Positions 1-9,648 are shown, counted from the first letter of the stretch. The stretch is 64,000 nt of DNA from Leptolyngbya subtilissima AS-A7 (GCF_039962255.1 NZ_JAMPKY010000013.1:62001-126000); one strand, 5' to 3'. Notes: a model not told the origin generated them from the letters alone. Translations and numbers: made by a program.

Positions 1-13
1 ACCCCCTACCCGT

Positions 14-1363
14 CTACTCGATATAGCCGGTATGACGCATGAACCGTTCAGCGACGGTTTGCGACTGGGCGATCGCTTGGTCAACCGAGACCTGATCAGC
101 TAGGGCTGAGGCCATGCGCTGGCCGACTTGGGTGCCGATTGCCTGAAACTCAGGGATATCGACGTACTGCACGCCTTTGTAGGGGGTGGGCAGTGGGGAT
201 GGGTTGGTGATATCAGCTGCCTGGATGGAATCCAGCACGATTTTTGCAAAGGGGGCGGCTGCTTGATAGTCAGGGTTCTCGTAGGTGGAGGTGCGGGTGC
301 CGGGGGGTACTGAGACCCAGCCGTATTCGTCCGCTACCAGCTGCACGTACTCCTTGGAGGTGGCCCAGGCGACGAAGCGCTCGGCGGCCTCGGGCGACTG
401 GGATGTGGCTGGAATTGCTAGCGCCCAAGACCACAACCAGTTAGAGCCGTTGGGGTAAGACTCGACTGGGGCGCGGGCAAAGCCGAGGCGATCGGCCACC
501 TGCGACTGCTCAGGGTTCGAGAGCAGCCCGGCAGCGACGGTGGCATCGATCCACATGCCGCACTTGCCGGTGGAGAACAGGGCCAAGTTTTCGTTAAAGC
601 CGTTGGAACTGGCTCCGGGCGGCCCGTACTGGTTCATCACATCAACGTAATAATTGACGGCGTTTTGCCACTCGGGGCTGTCGATGGTGGGCTGCCAGTC
701 CATGTCGAACCAGCGGCCGCCGAAGGTGTTGACCAGGGTGGTGAGAAAGGCCATATTCTCGCCCCAGCCCGGCTTGCCCCGCAGGCAAATGCCGTAGACG
801 CCGTTGGTTGGGTCGTGCACCTGGCTGGCCCACTCGCCCACCTGGGCATAGGTGGGGTTGGGGGGCACCGTAATGCCCGCCTTGTCAAACAGGTCGGTGC
901 GGTAGTAAAGCATCGAGCTTTCGCCGTAGAAGGGCACCGCATAGAGGTTGTCTTCGTAGGAAAGCCCGGTGCGAATCGGGTCGATCAGGTCGTCAACGTC
1001 GTACTCGGCGGGCAGCCCGTCGAGCGATCGCAGCCAGCCCCGCCTGGCCCAGATTGGCGTTTCGTAGGACCCAATCGTCAATACATCGAACTGACCGCCC
1101 TGGCTGGCCACATCGGTGGTGGTGCGCTGGCGCAGAATGTTTTCCTCTAGCACCACCCAGCGCAGCTCGATATCGGGGTTGTCGGCTTCGAAATGGCTCG
1201 ACAGGTCTTGCATCACCACCATGTCGCCGTTGTTGACGGTGGCGATGGTTAGACGAGTGCGGTCCCCGGCCTGGGGGCCTGCTGAACAGGCATTGACCAG
1301 CTGCACCAGCAGCAGGCCAATGAGGAATGCTGCCAGCATTCGGGCTCGGCGAAATAAGCGCAT
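14..1363 (-). CDS. ABC transporter substrate-binding lipoprotein (sugar/polyol)
   Basis: This is the extracytoplasmic binding protein of an ABC importer, probably for a sugar or polyol. Residues 1-26 form a lipoprotein signal (Arg-rich start, hydrophobic stretch, lipobox ending LVNAC with the lipidated Cys26). The rest has the family-1 solute-binding layout, with FDVLTIGSYETPIW and a middle YAVPFYGESSMLYYRTDLF segment typical of mannitol/sorbitol-type binding proteins. Its 449 residues suit the family. The start is supported by GAGGAG seven bases upstream. The permease and ATPase genes would lie to the left, outside the window. It is divergent from the SDR gene, which fits a shared polyol pathway. 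The substrate is inferred, not shown. Confidence 0.85.
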   Translation of the reverse strand: MRLFRRARMLAAFLIGLLLVQLVNACSAGPQAGDRTRLTIATVNNGDMVVMQDLSSHFEADNPDIELRWVVLEENILRQRTTTDVASQGGQFDVLTIGSYETPIWARRGWLRSLDGLPAEYDVDDLIDPIRTGLSYEDNLYAVPFYGESSMLYYRTDLFDKAGITVPPNPTYAQVGEWASQVHDPTNGVYGICLRGKPGWGENMAFLTTLVNTFGGRWFDMDWQPTIDSPEWQNAVNYYVDVMNQYGPPGASSNGFNENLALFSTGKCGMWIDATVAAGLLSNPEQSQVADRLGFARAPVESYPNGSNWLWSWALAIPATSQSPEAAERFVAWATSKEYVQLVADEYGWVSVPPGTRTSTYENPDYQAAAPFAKIVLDSIQAADITNPSPLPTPYKGVQYVDIPEFQAIGTQVGQRMASALADQVSVDQAIAQSQTVAERFMRHTGYIE

Positions 1364-1529
1364 CGCACGGCTCCTCGAATTGCTAAAAAATAAACTAAAT
1401 TGAACTTATGCTCTAGTCATGGGCAAAAGCCCAATAATGGAATCATACTGATGTCGCTTCCCAGGGGCGAGGCGTTCAGTAGTATTCGCAACAATTCTTG
1501 ATTGCAGTTCTAATCTTGAGGCCACCTGT
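1364..1529. promoter_or_regulatory. Divergent promoter region of the polyol cluster
   Basis: This 166-bp gap separates the binding-protein gene (leftward) from the SDR gene (rightward), so it must hold both promoters. I see ribosome-binding sites on both sides (GAGGAG for the left gene, GAGG for the right gene) and an A+T-rich stretch near 1383-1405. I could not identify a convincing operator for the SorC-type regulator encoded downstream, although this is the natural place for one. Confidence 0.4.
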
Positions 1530-2330
1530 ATGAGCGCGACGGCAACCTACGATTTCCAGGGCAAAACCATTCTGATTACTGGTGGGGCGGGGGAAATTGG
1601 CAAAGCTACCGCTCACCGATTTGCCGCCAACGGAGCAACAATTGTGTTGCTAGATATTAACGAGATGAGGCTGGCCGAGGTCGCCCAGGGGCTAAAAGAC
1701 TATGGCAATCCTGTGTACACCGTTCGCTGCGATGTCACCGATGCCCAGGAGGTGGCCGACATGATTGCGATCGCCGTTGAGCAGGTGGGTCAGCTCGACT
1801 ATGTGTTTAACAATGCCGGCTACCAGGGTGCGTTTGCCAAGACCGATGAATATCCTGAGGAAGACTTCCAGAAGGTGATCGACATCAACGTGGTCGGTGT
1901 GTTTCACATTCTCAAGGCCGCTGCCCAGCACTTGCGGAAGGCGGGCGGGGCGATCGTCAACATGGCTAGCCACGCCGGGGTAGATGGGCCGCCCAACATG
2001 CTGGCCTACGCCGCCTCAAAGTTTGCGGTGGTTGGCATGACCCAGACCGCTGCCAAAGACCTAGCCCCTTATGGTATTCGCGTTAACGCTCTGTCACCGT
2101 CGCTAGTTGGCCCCGGCTTCATGTGGACTCGGCAGACTGAACTACAGGCGGGGGTAGGATCGCAGTACTTTGACGCCGACCCCAAAGTGGTCGAGCAGCA
2201 GATGATCAACTTGGTGCCGCTGCGCCGGTTGGGTCGGTTGGAAGAAGTTGCCAACGGAGTTGCTTTTTTAATGAGTGATGAGGCTAGCTATATTACTGGC
2301 TTCAATTTGGATATTACGGGAGGACAATAG
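1530..2330 (+). CDS. SDR-family NAD(P)-dependent oxidoreductase
   Basis: A classical short-chain dehydrogenase of 266 residues. The cofactor site is ITGGAGEIGKATA (residues 15-27), NNAGYQG follows the fourth strand, a Ser in MASHAG precedes the catalytic YAASK, and the C-terminus ends in ITGFNLDITGGQ. Acidic residue Asp40 after the second strand (LLDIN) suggests NAD rather than NADP. Start ATG has GAGG eight bases upstream. It lies between a sugar-binding protein gene and a SorC regulator plus PfkB kinase, so a polyol (for example sorbitol or xylitol) dehydrogenase role is a reasonable inference; the exact substrate cannot be read from the sequence. Confidence 0.88.
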   Translation: MSATATYDFQGKTILITGGAGEIGKATAHRFAANGATIVLLDINEMRLAEVAQGLKDYGNPVYTVRCDVTDAQEVADMIAIAVEQVGQLDYVFNNAGYQGAFAKTDEYPEEDFQKVIDINVVGVFHILKAAAQHLRKAGGAIVNMASHAGVDGPPNMLAYAASKFAVVGMTQTAAKDLAPYGIRVNALSPSLVGPGFMWTRQTELQAGVGSQYFDADPKVVEQQMINLVPLRRLGRLEEVANGVAFLMSDEASYITGFNLDITGGQ

Positions 2331-2434
2331 AATTGAGCAAATATTCTCTAGCGGACGATATGCTCAATCATTCTTTGGGTAGATCTTTAATCAAATAAAA
2401 TCCTTCTTTAGGCAGTGGTGGATGAGGTGACCAG

Positions 2435-3424
2435 ATGGGAGACATGTATGCGGAGAAACGCGATGGTCGGAGACCGGCCCAGCAGGGCCATCGTAGGCTT
2501 GACCTAGCGGCCCACGCCGCCTGGCTCTACTACATTGCCGGTAATACCCAGGAGGAAATTGCCGCTAAACTCAACGTGTCGCGGCAGGCAGCCCAGCGCT
2601 TGGTGGCCTTGGCCGTCAGCGAAAAGCTGATCAAATTTCGCCTCGACCATCCCCTCAGCCACTGCATCGCCCTGGCCGAGGCCCTGCGGGATCGGTTCGC
2701 TCTATCGATGTGTGAAGTCGTGCCCGACCCCGCCGTCGGTGGCGACCTCTACAACGGCTTGGGCGTCTGCGCGGCGACTTACCTGGAAACCTATCTTGTT
2801 GCCAGAACCCCTTCTATTCTGGCCTTTAGCTCGGGGCGCACCCTGCGGGCCATGGTGGATCAAATTCCCTCAATGGATCAGCCTCAGCACAAGATTGTCT
2901 CGATTGTGGGCAACATGTCGCACTGCGGTCTGGCCGGTCGCCATGAGGTGGTCATGCATTTGTCTGATCGGGTGGGGTCGCAGACCTATCCGGTGCCCAC
3001 TCCAGCGGTGGCCACCAGCGTGGAGGAGCGCGACCTGCTGCAAACCCAGCGATCGTTTCTGGCGGTTAAGGCCCTGGCGGAGCAGGCGAAGGTTACTTTT
3101 GTTGGCGTTAGTCACATCGCCTGGAACGCGCCCCTGCACGAGGACGGCTTTATCAACGATGCCGAACTGACCGAGTTAATTGAGCTGGGGGCTGTGGGCG
3201 AAATTGCGGGTTGGGCGTTCAACTCCCAGGGAAAGTTGCTGCAAGCAGGTACCAACAGCCGAGTTGCGGGTGTGCCCCTAGAGCAACCAGCCCGGCGTCT
3301 GATCATCGGCGTTGCTGGGGGGCTTCGCAAAGCCGAGGCCATTCGCGCGGCCCTACAAGGTCGGCTGATTAGCGGGTTGATTGCCGATGAAGCCGCCGCC
3401 ACAGCGATTTTGATGAAGGGATAG
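2435..3424 (+). CDS. SorC/DeoR-type sugar-binding transcriptional regulator
   Basis: The protein (329 residues) has an N-terminal helix-turn-helix around residues 25-60 (YIAGNTQEEIAAKLNVSRQ is the recognisable core) followed by the C-terminal sugar-phosphate sensor domain of SorC regulators (FSSGRTLRAMVDQIP, IVGNMS, and the closing GVAGGLRKAEAIRAALQGR). Such proteins control polyol or sugar operons in response to a phosphorylated intermediate. It sits between the SDR gene and the PfkB kinase gene, all in one direction with 104- and 63-bp gaps, so it probably regulates this cluster. ATG 2435 has a GAGGTGA ribosome-binding site seven bases upstream. Confidence 0.85.
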   Translation: MGDMYAEKRDGRRPAQQGHRRLDLAAHAAWLYYIAGNTQEEIAAKLNVSRQAAQRLVALAVSEKLIKFRLDHPLSHCIALAEALRDRFALSMCEVVPDPAVGGDLYNGLGVCAATYLETYLVARTPSILAFSSGRTLRAMVDQIPSMDQPQHKIVSIVGNMSHCGLAGRHEVVMHLSDRVGSQTYPVPTPAVATSVEERDLLQTQRSFLAVKALAEQAKVTFVGVSHIAWNAPLHEDGFINDAELTELIELGAVGEIAGWAFNSQGKLLQAGTNSRVAGVPLEQPARRLIIGVAGGLRKAEAIRAALQGRLISGLIADEAAATAILMKG

Positions 3425-3487
3425 CTGTTATCGACCCGAGATCGGCTAGCTCGGACAAATGGGTTTAGAGCGATTTAGGAGAAAACC

Positions 3488-4468
3488 ATGACCGAGCCCG
3501 TGATTTGTTTAGGAGAATGCTTAGTCGATCGCCTGTTTGAGGTCGGTGAAACCCCTGGGGCAGCCTCAAGCCAGGGCATCGATTATCCCGGTGGAGCGCC
3601 GGCTAACGTGGCCTCTGCGATCGCTAAACTCGGCACCCCCACCCGCCTAGTCAGCGCTCTGGGCGAGGATGACCTGGGCGATTGGCTAATTGAGGTCTTG
3701 CAGGAGCAGGGGGTGGCATGCCAGATTCAGCGGGTGGCCGATATGCCTACCCGCACGGTGCTGGTGCAGCGGGATGAAACGGGCGATCGCCAGTTTATCG
3801 GCTTTAGCGCCCCCGACCCCGCTGCCTTTGCCGATGCCTACCTTACCCCCGACTGGATAGATACCGTCGATTTTAGCGGGGTAAAGTATAAAGTGATGGG
3901 GACGCTGGGCTTGGCTTACCCCACCACCGCCAGCGCCATGGAGCGAGCGCGGGATAAGGCCCAGCAGGCCGGGGCCAAAATTGTGATCGATCTAAACTGG
4001 CGGCCAGTGTTTTGGCCTGAGGTAGAACTCGCACCACCCAAAATTCGGGAATTTTTGCAGATCGCCGATCTGCTCAAGCTCTCTAAGGAAGAAGCTCAAT
4101 GGCTGTTGGATACGGATTCCGCTGCTGAGATCTGCCAGCAGTTCCCCCAGTGTGAGGCCGTGCTGCTCACCGACGGGGGCAACGGCAGCACCTGCGCCAC
4201 GAAACAGCACAGCGTCTCACTCCCGGCCTTTGATGTCAGCAGCAAAGATACCACCGGGGCGGGGGATGCCTTCCTGGCCGGAATTCTTCATCAGCTTTGC
4301 CAGCGGGGATGGAATGTTTGGCAAGACCCAGCTGAGATTAAAGCGGTTTTGCGCTACGCCAGCGCGGTAGGGGCACTGACGACGTTGAAACCGGGGGCGA
4401 TTGCCGCCCAGCCCACTCCCCAGGAGGTCGATGCCTTTTTACACCAACAGGCCGCTGCCTCTAGCTAA
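3488..4468 (+). CDS. PfkB-family carbohydrate kinase (fructokinase-like)
   Basis: A 326-residue ribokinase/PfkB kinase that would phosphorylate a ketose or similar sugar with ATP. Signature 1 is seen as GGAPANVASAIAKLG (residues 36-50) and signature 2 as DTTGAGDAFLAGIL near residue 258, where the Asp of GAGD is the catalytic base. The ATG start has AGGAG at a good distance. It is the last gene of the rightward group SDR - regulator - kinase, and together with the SDR could convert a polyol to a ketose phosphate. Fructose is the likeliest substrate by similarity, but this is inference. Confidence 0.85.
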   Translation: MTEPVICLGECLVDRLFEVGETPGAASSQGIDYPGGAPANVASAIAKLGTPTRLVSALGEDDLGDWLIEVLQEQGVACQIQRVADMPTRTVLVQRDETGDRQFIGFSAPDPAAFADAYLTPDWIDTVDFSGVKYKVMGTLGLAYPTTASAMERARDKAQQAGAKIVIDLNWRPVFWPEVELAPPKIREFLQIADLLKLSKEEAQWLLDTDSAAEICQQFPQCEAVLLTDGGNGSTCATKQHSVSLPAFDVSSKDTTGAGDAFLAGILHQLCQRGWNVWQDPAEIKAVLRYASAVGALTTLKPGAIAAQPTPQEVDAFLHQQAAASS

Positions 4469-4503
4469 AAAATCTGAAATTCCGCTTCAAAACCCGCATC
4501 TCC

Positions 4504-4531
4504 GTAGGGGCATAGCATGCTATGCCCCTAC
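4504..4531. repeat. Perfect 28-bp palindrome, REP-like family copy 1
   Basis: Two 14-base arms, the left one GTAGGGGCATAGCA, make a perfect palindrome between the convergent kinase and dioxygenase genes. It may act as a bidirectional terminator. Related palindromes lie at 47732-47764, 59969-59996 and 60201-60226; the outer arm GTAGGGGCA is shared and the inner bases differ in a paired way. Confidence 0.8.
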
Positions 4532-4566
4532 AACTTAGAGGTCATTAAAAGGAGCTGGACTGCCGA

Positions 4567-5343
4567 TCAGGTTAGCTCCAGCCCAATCTCAAAATGTCCG
4601 GTGTAGCCCTCCCCAGCTTGGGTGAGGGAGAGCATGAGCTGATCGCCACCGCTGCGAAAGATACCGTCATTCTGATTACTGGTAGTGCGCTGGCCTCTAG
4701 CGTTATAGGGGGCCTGGGCGTAGATGCGATCGCTCAAAGCATCGTCAAAATAAAGCTGTGAGGTAAATTCATAGCCCTGATTTGCGGCAGTATTGCTGCG
4801 AATTTTGAAGTGAATATGTACAGCCCGGCCCGGATACCAACCTGGGTAAATGGTGGTGAACTCAACCGTGCCGTCAGCGTTGGTGACTTGGGACCCGCGC
4901 AAAAACTTTTGGCCTAGGGTGTTGGCTCTGCGATCGGCTACATCTGAATAGGCTCCCGTGGCATCGCAGTGCCAGACGTCTACCATTGCGCCTGCCAGCG
5001 GCACACAGGCATTAGCACCTACTTGGGAAACGCGAAATTGCAGCGTTAGGGGAACACCCGGTTTCACGGTGCCAGTCGTCGGGTCAGAGCGAATATCAGA
5101 GCGATTTAGCGCTTCATCAACAAAATAGGGGCCTTCGGTCTGCTGAGGGCGTACGGTGCAGGCAGGCTGCGCTGCCGCTGCCTCGGTCGGGGTTTGGGCT
5201 ACGGTACTGCTCAGTTCAGCCGAGGCCGAGGGCTTGCGGAAGCAGCCGAATAGCGAAACCATCAAGGTGCCACCGATGAAGCCTAGGGCATCGCGACGCT
5301 TGAGGCTGAGGCCATCCGTTCCGGATACATATTGTCTTGGCAT
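4567..5343 (-). CDS. Exported intradiol ring-cleavage dioxygenase-like protein
   Basis: The mature part resembles the beta-fold of protocatechuate 3,4-dioxygenase/intradiol dioxygenases: TEGPYFVDEALNRSDIR, DVWHCDATGAYSDV, then YPGWYPGRAVHIHFK. These hold the usual iron ligands Tyr (in GAYS or GWYPGR) and two His (HIHFK). I place the start at the ATG at 5343 because the protein then begins with a twin-arginine-like export signal (KRRDALGFIGG) ending in a Cys of LFGCF that could be lipidated. Exported members act on unknown aromatic or other substrates. It is convergent with the kinase and upstream of nothing obvious in the pathway; its link with the sugar cluster is only positional. Confidence 0.8.
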   Translation of the reverse strand: MPRQYVSGTDGLSLKRRDALGFIGGTLMVSLFGCFRKPSASAELSSTVAQTPTEAAAAQPACTVRPQQTEGPYFVDEALNRSDIRSDPTTGTVKPGVPLTLQFRVSQVGANACVPLAGAMVDVWHCDATGAYSDVADRRANTLGQKFLRGSQVTNADGTVEFTTIYPGWYPGRAVHIHFKIRSNTAANQGYEFTSQLYFDDALSDRIYAQAPYNARGQRTTSNQNDGIFRSGGDQLMLSLTQAGEGYTGHFEIGLELT

Positions 5344-5436
5344 TAGGTTAGGGGCATTGGTACATCGACAGCTTCCATTGGGCCAAACCAAAATGACGGT
5401 TTACCCTAAACTTGCATTACAGCGTTGTCATCATCC

Positions 5437-6903
5437 CTACCTCACCACTTTGAGCGACTCGTAAAGTGGGGTGTATCGTTCAAATGCCGCCTCATAGGCT
5501 GCGTGCTTTTGGGGCTGCACCGCCTCGATCGCCTCAGGCAGCATGTCAAACGCCTCCGCCAGTGACGGATAGGCCCCTACCCCCACCATCGCCAAAATCG
5601 CCGCTCCATAGGCCGCTCCCTCCTCGGCTTTAGGCGCGACCAGTTCGGTGTGCAGTACATCCGCTAGTAGGTGGAACCAGAGGGGCGATCGCACCCCACC
5701 CCCCGTTGCCAGTAGCTGATTCACCGGAGAAATTTCCTGAATTACCTCTAGGGCTGCCCGCAAGCTAAAGGCCACCCCCTCCAGCACTGCTCGAATCAGG
5801 TCGCCCTGGGTGTGGGCCAGCGACAAATTCACCCAAGCCCCCCGCGTGTCGGGGTCGAGGTAGGGGCTGCGCTCGCCCGCCAGGTGAGGCAAAAACAGCA
5901 CGCCCCGCGCCCCCGGTTCAGATTTTTCGGCCAGAGCCATCAGGTCGGCAAAGGCGATGTCGGGAGCAAAGGTGTCGCGGTACCAGCGCAGGGCCCCCCC
6001 CGCCGCTAGCGTTACCCCTAGCAGGTGGTAGCCGCCATCGGCATGGCAAAACAGGTGCACCCGCCCTTGGGGGTCGGGGGTGGGAACATCGCAGGGGGCA
6101 AAAATCACCCCCGACGTGCCGATGCTGAGGCTGCCCCGCTTCAGATTGCGGTCTGAAATTCCTAAACCAATGGCCGCTGCGGCATTGTCACCGCCCCCCG
6201 CTACCACGGGCAGTCCTGCCGGGAGTCCTGTCCGCTCAGCCAGTTCCTGCTTTAGCCGTCCAGCGATCGCGGTTGATTCGACCACGGTAGGGAACAGGTC
6301 GGGGCTAATATCGAGAGCAGTAAGGATGTCCTGATCCCACTGCCGGCTGGCCAGGTTTAGACAGCCAATGCCAGAGGCATCAGAGGGTTCCGTCACCGCT
6401 TCGCCAGTTAGCATATAGCCGAGGTAGTCCTTAGGCAGCAGAATTTGTCGCACCTGCTCGTAGGCCTGGGGTTCCTCCTTACGTAGCCACACCAGTTTCG
6501 GCAGCTGAAACCCGGTAATCGCTGGATTGCCCGTCCGCTGAATCAGGTCTGAGCGGGACACCGCTGCCTCAATCTCCGCCACGGCAGCCCCCGTGCGCTG
6601 GTCATTCCAGAGAATTGCTGGGCGAATCACCTTGCCCGCCCCATCGAGCGGTACCATGCCGTGCATTTGCCCTGACAGCCCTAGGGCGATCGCTCGCTGC
6701 CCCTCAATCTGTCCGGCTACCTCACTTAGAGCCGTCAAACTAGCCTCGACCCAGTCGGCAGGCTGCTGCTCCGTCCAGCCGGGGTGTGGCGTCAGCAGAG
6801 GATAACTCTGGGTTGTTTGGGCAACCACTTGGCCTTGCAGATTGACGGCGATCGCCCGCACCCCGCCGGTTCCCAAGTCTAAACCAATGACTACGTCTGC
6901 CAA
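5437..6903 (-). CDS. xylB: Xylulokinase (FGGY family)
   Basis: A 488-residue FGGY sugar kinase phosphorylating D-xylulose to xylulose 5-phosphate. The N-terminal phosphate-binding loop is [12 protein letters not shown] (residues 7-18). [10 protein letters not shown] is typical of XylB, and [13 protein letters not shown] carries the catalytic Asp. Length matches the family. The start codon is TTG, chosen because GGGGAGG lies just upstream and the reading begins MADVVIGLD. Product would enter the pentose phosphate pathway. It lies 15 bp downstream of the NDH-2 gene on the same strand and may be co-transcribed with it. With the SDR and binding protein it suggests xylitol/arabitol or sorbitol use. 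Confidence 0.9.
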   Translation of the reverse strand: MADVVIGLDLGTGGVRAIAVNLQGQVVAQTTQSYPLLTPHPGWTEQQPADWVEASLTALSEVAGQIEGQRAIALGLSGQMHGMVPLDGAGKVIRPAILWNDQRTGAAVAEIEAAVSRSDLIQRTGNPAITGFQLPKLVWLRKEEPQAYEQVRQILLPKDYLGYMLTGEAVTEPSDASGIGCLNLASRQWDQDILTALDISPDLFPTVVESTAIAGRLKQELAERTGLPAGLPVVAGGGDNAAAAIGLGISDRNLKRGSLSIGTSGVIFAPCDVPTPDPQGRVHLFCHADGGYHLLGVTLAAGGALRWYRDTFAPDIAFADLMALAEKSEPGARGVLFLPHLAGERSPYLDPDTRGAWVNLSLAHTQGDLIRAVLEGVAFSLRAALEVIQEISPVNQLLATGGGVRSPLWFHLLADVLHTELVAPKAEEGAAYGAAILAMVGVGAYPSLAEAFDMLPEAIEAVQPQKHAAYEAAFERYTPLYESLKVVR

Positions 6904-6918
6904 TTCAGCCTCCCCTGT

Positions 6919-8319
6919 CTACGATTCTGCAATGACCGGTGCCTTGAATTCCCCTGAGCTGCGCTCTGGCGCATCATGCCGCTCAACCCGCTGGGGCTCT
7001 TGATCCACAACCATCGGCTCATCCAGACGGCTCTCTTCCCAGGTAATCAGCCGTGACCCGCCCTTGCGAGTGAAATAGCTCCACAACCACTGGATCATCA
7101 CCACCAGCTTGTTGTCAAACTCAATTAGGTAATAGATGTGCACAAAAATCCAGATCAGCCAGGCGGGGAAGCCCCACAGCTTGAACCGTCCCATATTCAC
7201 CACCGCCGCGTGATGGCCGATCACCGCCAGGCTGCCCACGTCGTCGTAGTGGAAGGGAGGCATCTCTTTCCCTTGAAGCCGCTGCTGAATCAGCTTGGCG
7301 ATGTAGGCCCCTTGCTGCATTGCCACGGGTGCGACGCCGGGCAGGGGCTGCTCGCCTTGGTGGGCAAAGTGCGCTAAATCTCCCACCACAAAAATGTTCG
7401 GCTGCTCGGGCAGGCTTAGATCAGGATTCACAATCACTCGACCTGAGCGATCGAGCTGGGCCCCGGCCCGAGCAGCCAGCACCTTGCCCAGTCCAGAAGC
7501 CCTTACTCCAGCGGCCCAGAGAATGGTTTTGGCCCGCACCTGCTCTGTCTGCTCGCCCTGACGTACCGTCACTACATCGTCCTCGATGTCGGTTACTAGT
7601 GACTGGGTGCGCACTGTCACGCCTAGATCCTTCAGCGATGCGGCGGCTTTGGCCGACAGGTCAGCGGGGTAGGGCGGCAGTACGCGATCGAGCCCTTCCA
7701 GCAGCAAAATGCGGGCTTCGGTGGTGTCAATGTGGTGAAATTCGTCCTTAAGCGTGTGAAAAGCCAGTTCGGCTAAGGCCCCAGCCAGTTCCACACCGGT
7801 TGGCCCACCACCTACCACTACAAATGTCAGCCAGGCCCGCCGCCGCTCTGGATCTGACTCTTTTTCAGCCGCTTCAAACGCCCCAAAAATTCGTTTCCGC
7901 ATTTCTAAGGCATCTTCAAGGGTCTTAAGCCCCGGTGCGGCGTCCTCCCATTGGTCATGGCCGAAGTAGTGGTGGCTAACGCCCGTGGCCACAATCAGCG
8001 TGTCGTAGGGCAGAGTTGTATGGTTTAGTGTCACCTGCTGCTGCTGGGGGTCAACATCAATCACCGCATCCATCAGCACTCTGACATGGCGGTAAGCACT
8101 CAAAATAGTTCGCAAGGGGGATGAAATATCCCCGGGCGACAGCTTGCCAGTGGCAACTTGATAGAGCAGCGGTTGAAACAGGTGAAAATTTCGTTTGTCA
8201 ATTAACGTGACTTCAACGTGTTGAGACTTTCCCAAGGCTTTAGCGGCATAAAGCCCGCCAAACCCTCCTCCAACAATCACAACCCGGTGAGGCTTGGTCT
8301 CAATAGCGGTATTTTTCAT
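6919..8319 (-). CDS. ndbA: Type II NADH dehydrogenase (NDH-2)
   Basis: A 466-residue FAD protein that would oxidise NAD(P)H and reduce quinone at the membrane without pumping protons. The FAD site is VGGGFGGLYAAKAL (residues 16-29) and the second dinucleotide site is VVVGGGPTGVELAGAL (about 168-183). AAGVRASGL and VVGDLAHF are further family motifs. A hydrophobic C-terminal segment (LWGFPAWLIWIFVHIYYL, about residue 380-400) suits membrane attachment. GGAG eight bases before ATG supports the start. The symbol is by similarity with cyanobacterial ndb genes; which paralogue is not certain. It precedes xylB in the same direction. Confidence 0.85.
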   Translation of the reverse strand: MKNTAIETKPHRVVIVGGGFGGLYAAKALGKSQHVEVTLIDKRNFHLFQPLLYQVATGKLSPGDISSPLRTILSAYRHVRVLMDAVIDVDPQQQQVTLNHTTLPYDTLIVATGVSHHYFGHDQWEDAAPGLKTLEDALEMRKRIFGAFEAAEKESDPERRRAWLTFVVVGGGPTGVELAGALAELAFHTLKDEFHHIDTTEARILLLEGLDRVLPPYPADLSAKAAASLKDLGVTVRTQSLVTDIEDDVVTVRQGEQTEQVRAKTILWAAGVRASGLGKVLAARAGAQLDRSGRVIVNPDLSLPEQPNIFVVGDLAHFAHQGEQPLPGVAPVAMQQGAYIAKLIQQRLQGKEMPPFHYDDVGSLAVIGHHAAVVNMGRFKLWGFPAWLIWIFVHIYYLIEFDNKLVVMIQWLWSYFTRKGGSRLITWEESRLDEPMVVDQEPQRVERHDAPERSSGEFKAPVIAES

Positions 8320-9009
8320 GGAACTCGCTCCATCTTAAATAGTCTCTGCTGAAGATCGCTGGGGAGAATCTCGCTGTTTTAGGCTGTTTCAACACAGCGC
8401 GCGATCGCTCTATTGGACAAACTATGTCAGCCGATTTTTAGAAAATGTAGCTGGCTCTATCAACCGAAAGACATAGCTAATCGCTGCTTTGCCAAAAAGC
8501 TGTGGTCCAAATTAGCGCTGATTAGCTTCAGTTTAAGTATTCAAAAGGGACTTGTGGGTTCTCAATCTTCCATCACAGTTCTCAATCCAGTAAAGACGTT
8601 TTTAATCCCTGCTTTTCGTTGGCAACTGCAGTAGTAGACCCATTCGTCTGCCCTGAGGTAGGTTTAGCGACGGCGGTTTGGCCCTACCGCTCTAGGTGTG
8701 GCTAAACCGCTGCCGTGAACGGACTAACTCCACCCGCGGCTAGACGTTGCCCTCGGTTCAGATACCTAAGCTGAAGACAGCTCTTGGCAACAAATCTGCA
8801 AGCTTCAGCCTGTGGCCCCGACCAGTTAGCAGGCGGTGTAACCAACGCATCCGCAACGGCTAGCACAGCCCGTCAAATTGAGTGAATGGATGCTGATTGT
8901 GCTTAGCACGACTGAGGATGTGCTGCCTTAATTTCATGGGCAGAATTTGGCTGAGAGCGGTGGAAATCTAGAACCGACAGGCAAAACCTTAACCCGCAGG
9001 AGAAATAGC
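8320..9009. other. Intergenic region without a recognisable gene
   Basis: This 690-bp gap lies upstream of both the NDH-2 gene (leftward) and the PfpI gene (rightward). It must contain their promoters. I see an imperfect inverted repeat around 8666-8726 (GCGGTTTGGCC against GGCTAAACCGC) but no coding sequence I can support. Confidence 0.4.
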
Positions 9010-9579
9010 ATGGCCCAAGAACTTAAAAACCGCAAAGTGGCAATCTTAGCCACCGATGGATTTGAGCAAGTTGAGCTAACCGAGCCCAAACAGGCCCTCG
9101 AGCAAGCCGGTGCCCAAGTCCATGTGATCGCCCCTGAGGGTGACTCCATTCAAGGATGGAATCACCACGACAAAGGCGACACAGTGCCGGTCGATCGCAC
9201 CCTTGATCAGGTTCAGCCCAGCGATTACGACGCTCTCGTCCTGCCCGGTGGGGTGCTGAATCCCGACCAGCTGAGAACTAACGAGCAGGCGGTTCAGTTT
9301 ATCAAAGCGTTCTTTGCCGATAGCAAACCCGTAGCGGCAATTTGTCACGGGCCTTGGACGCTGATTGAAGCCGATGTGGTCAAGGGTCGCACCGTCACCT
9401 CCTGGCCGTCTCTAAAGACCGACCTCAGCAATGCCGGTGCCACCTGGGTTGATCAAGAGGTGGTCGTCGATCAGGGGTTAGTTACCAGCCGCAATCCTCA
9501 CGATTTGCCCGCCTTCAACAGCAAAATCGTGGAGGAATTTTGTGAGGGCAAACACGTGGCCCAAGCCCAAGCCGTTTAG
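9010..9579 (+). CDS. DJ-1/PfpI-family type 1 glutamine amidotransferase-like protein
   Basis: A 189-residue PfpI/YhbO-like protein. Members act on glyoxal-type damage or as chaperones in stress. The nucleophile elbow is AAICHGPWTL with catalytic Cys at about residue 114, and the acidic partner is in DGFEQVEL near residue 18-25. The ATG at 9010 is preceded by CAGGAGAAATAG, a good ribosome-binding site, so I prefer it over an upstream in-frame start. It stands alone, followed by a strong hairpin and then the left edge of the proposed genomic island. Confidence 0.9.
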   Translation: MAQELKNRKVAILATDGFEQVELTEPKQALEQAGAQVHVIAPEGDSIQGWNHHDKGDTVPVDRTLDQVQPSDYDALVLPGGVLNPDQLRTNEQAVQFIKAFFADSKPVAAICHGPWTLIEADVVKGRTVTSWPSLKTDLSNAGATWVDQEVVVDQGLVTSRNPHDLPAFNSKIVEEFCEGKHVAQAQAV

Positions 9580-9648
9580 TCCAACTTTAATCCTTAAGCT
9601 CTATCCGGCTGGTTTCTGCTTCCTGCTGAACGCAAAACGTTGCTTGTT

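Noticed and set aside
8413-8634. 73-codon plus-strand frame upstream of the PfpI gene
   Set aside because: No ribosome-binding site, no domain, and composition unlike the neighbouring genes.
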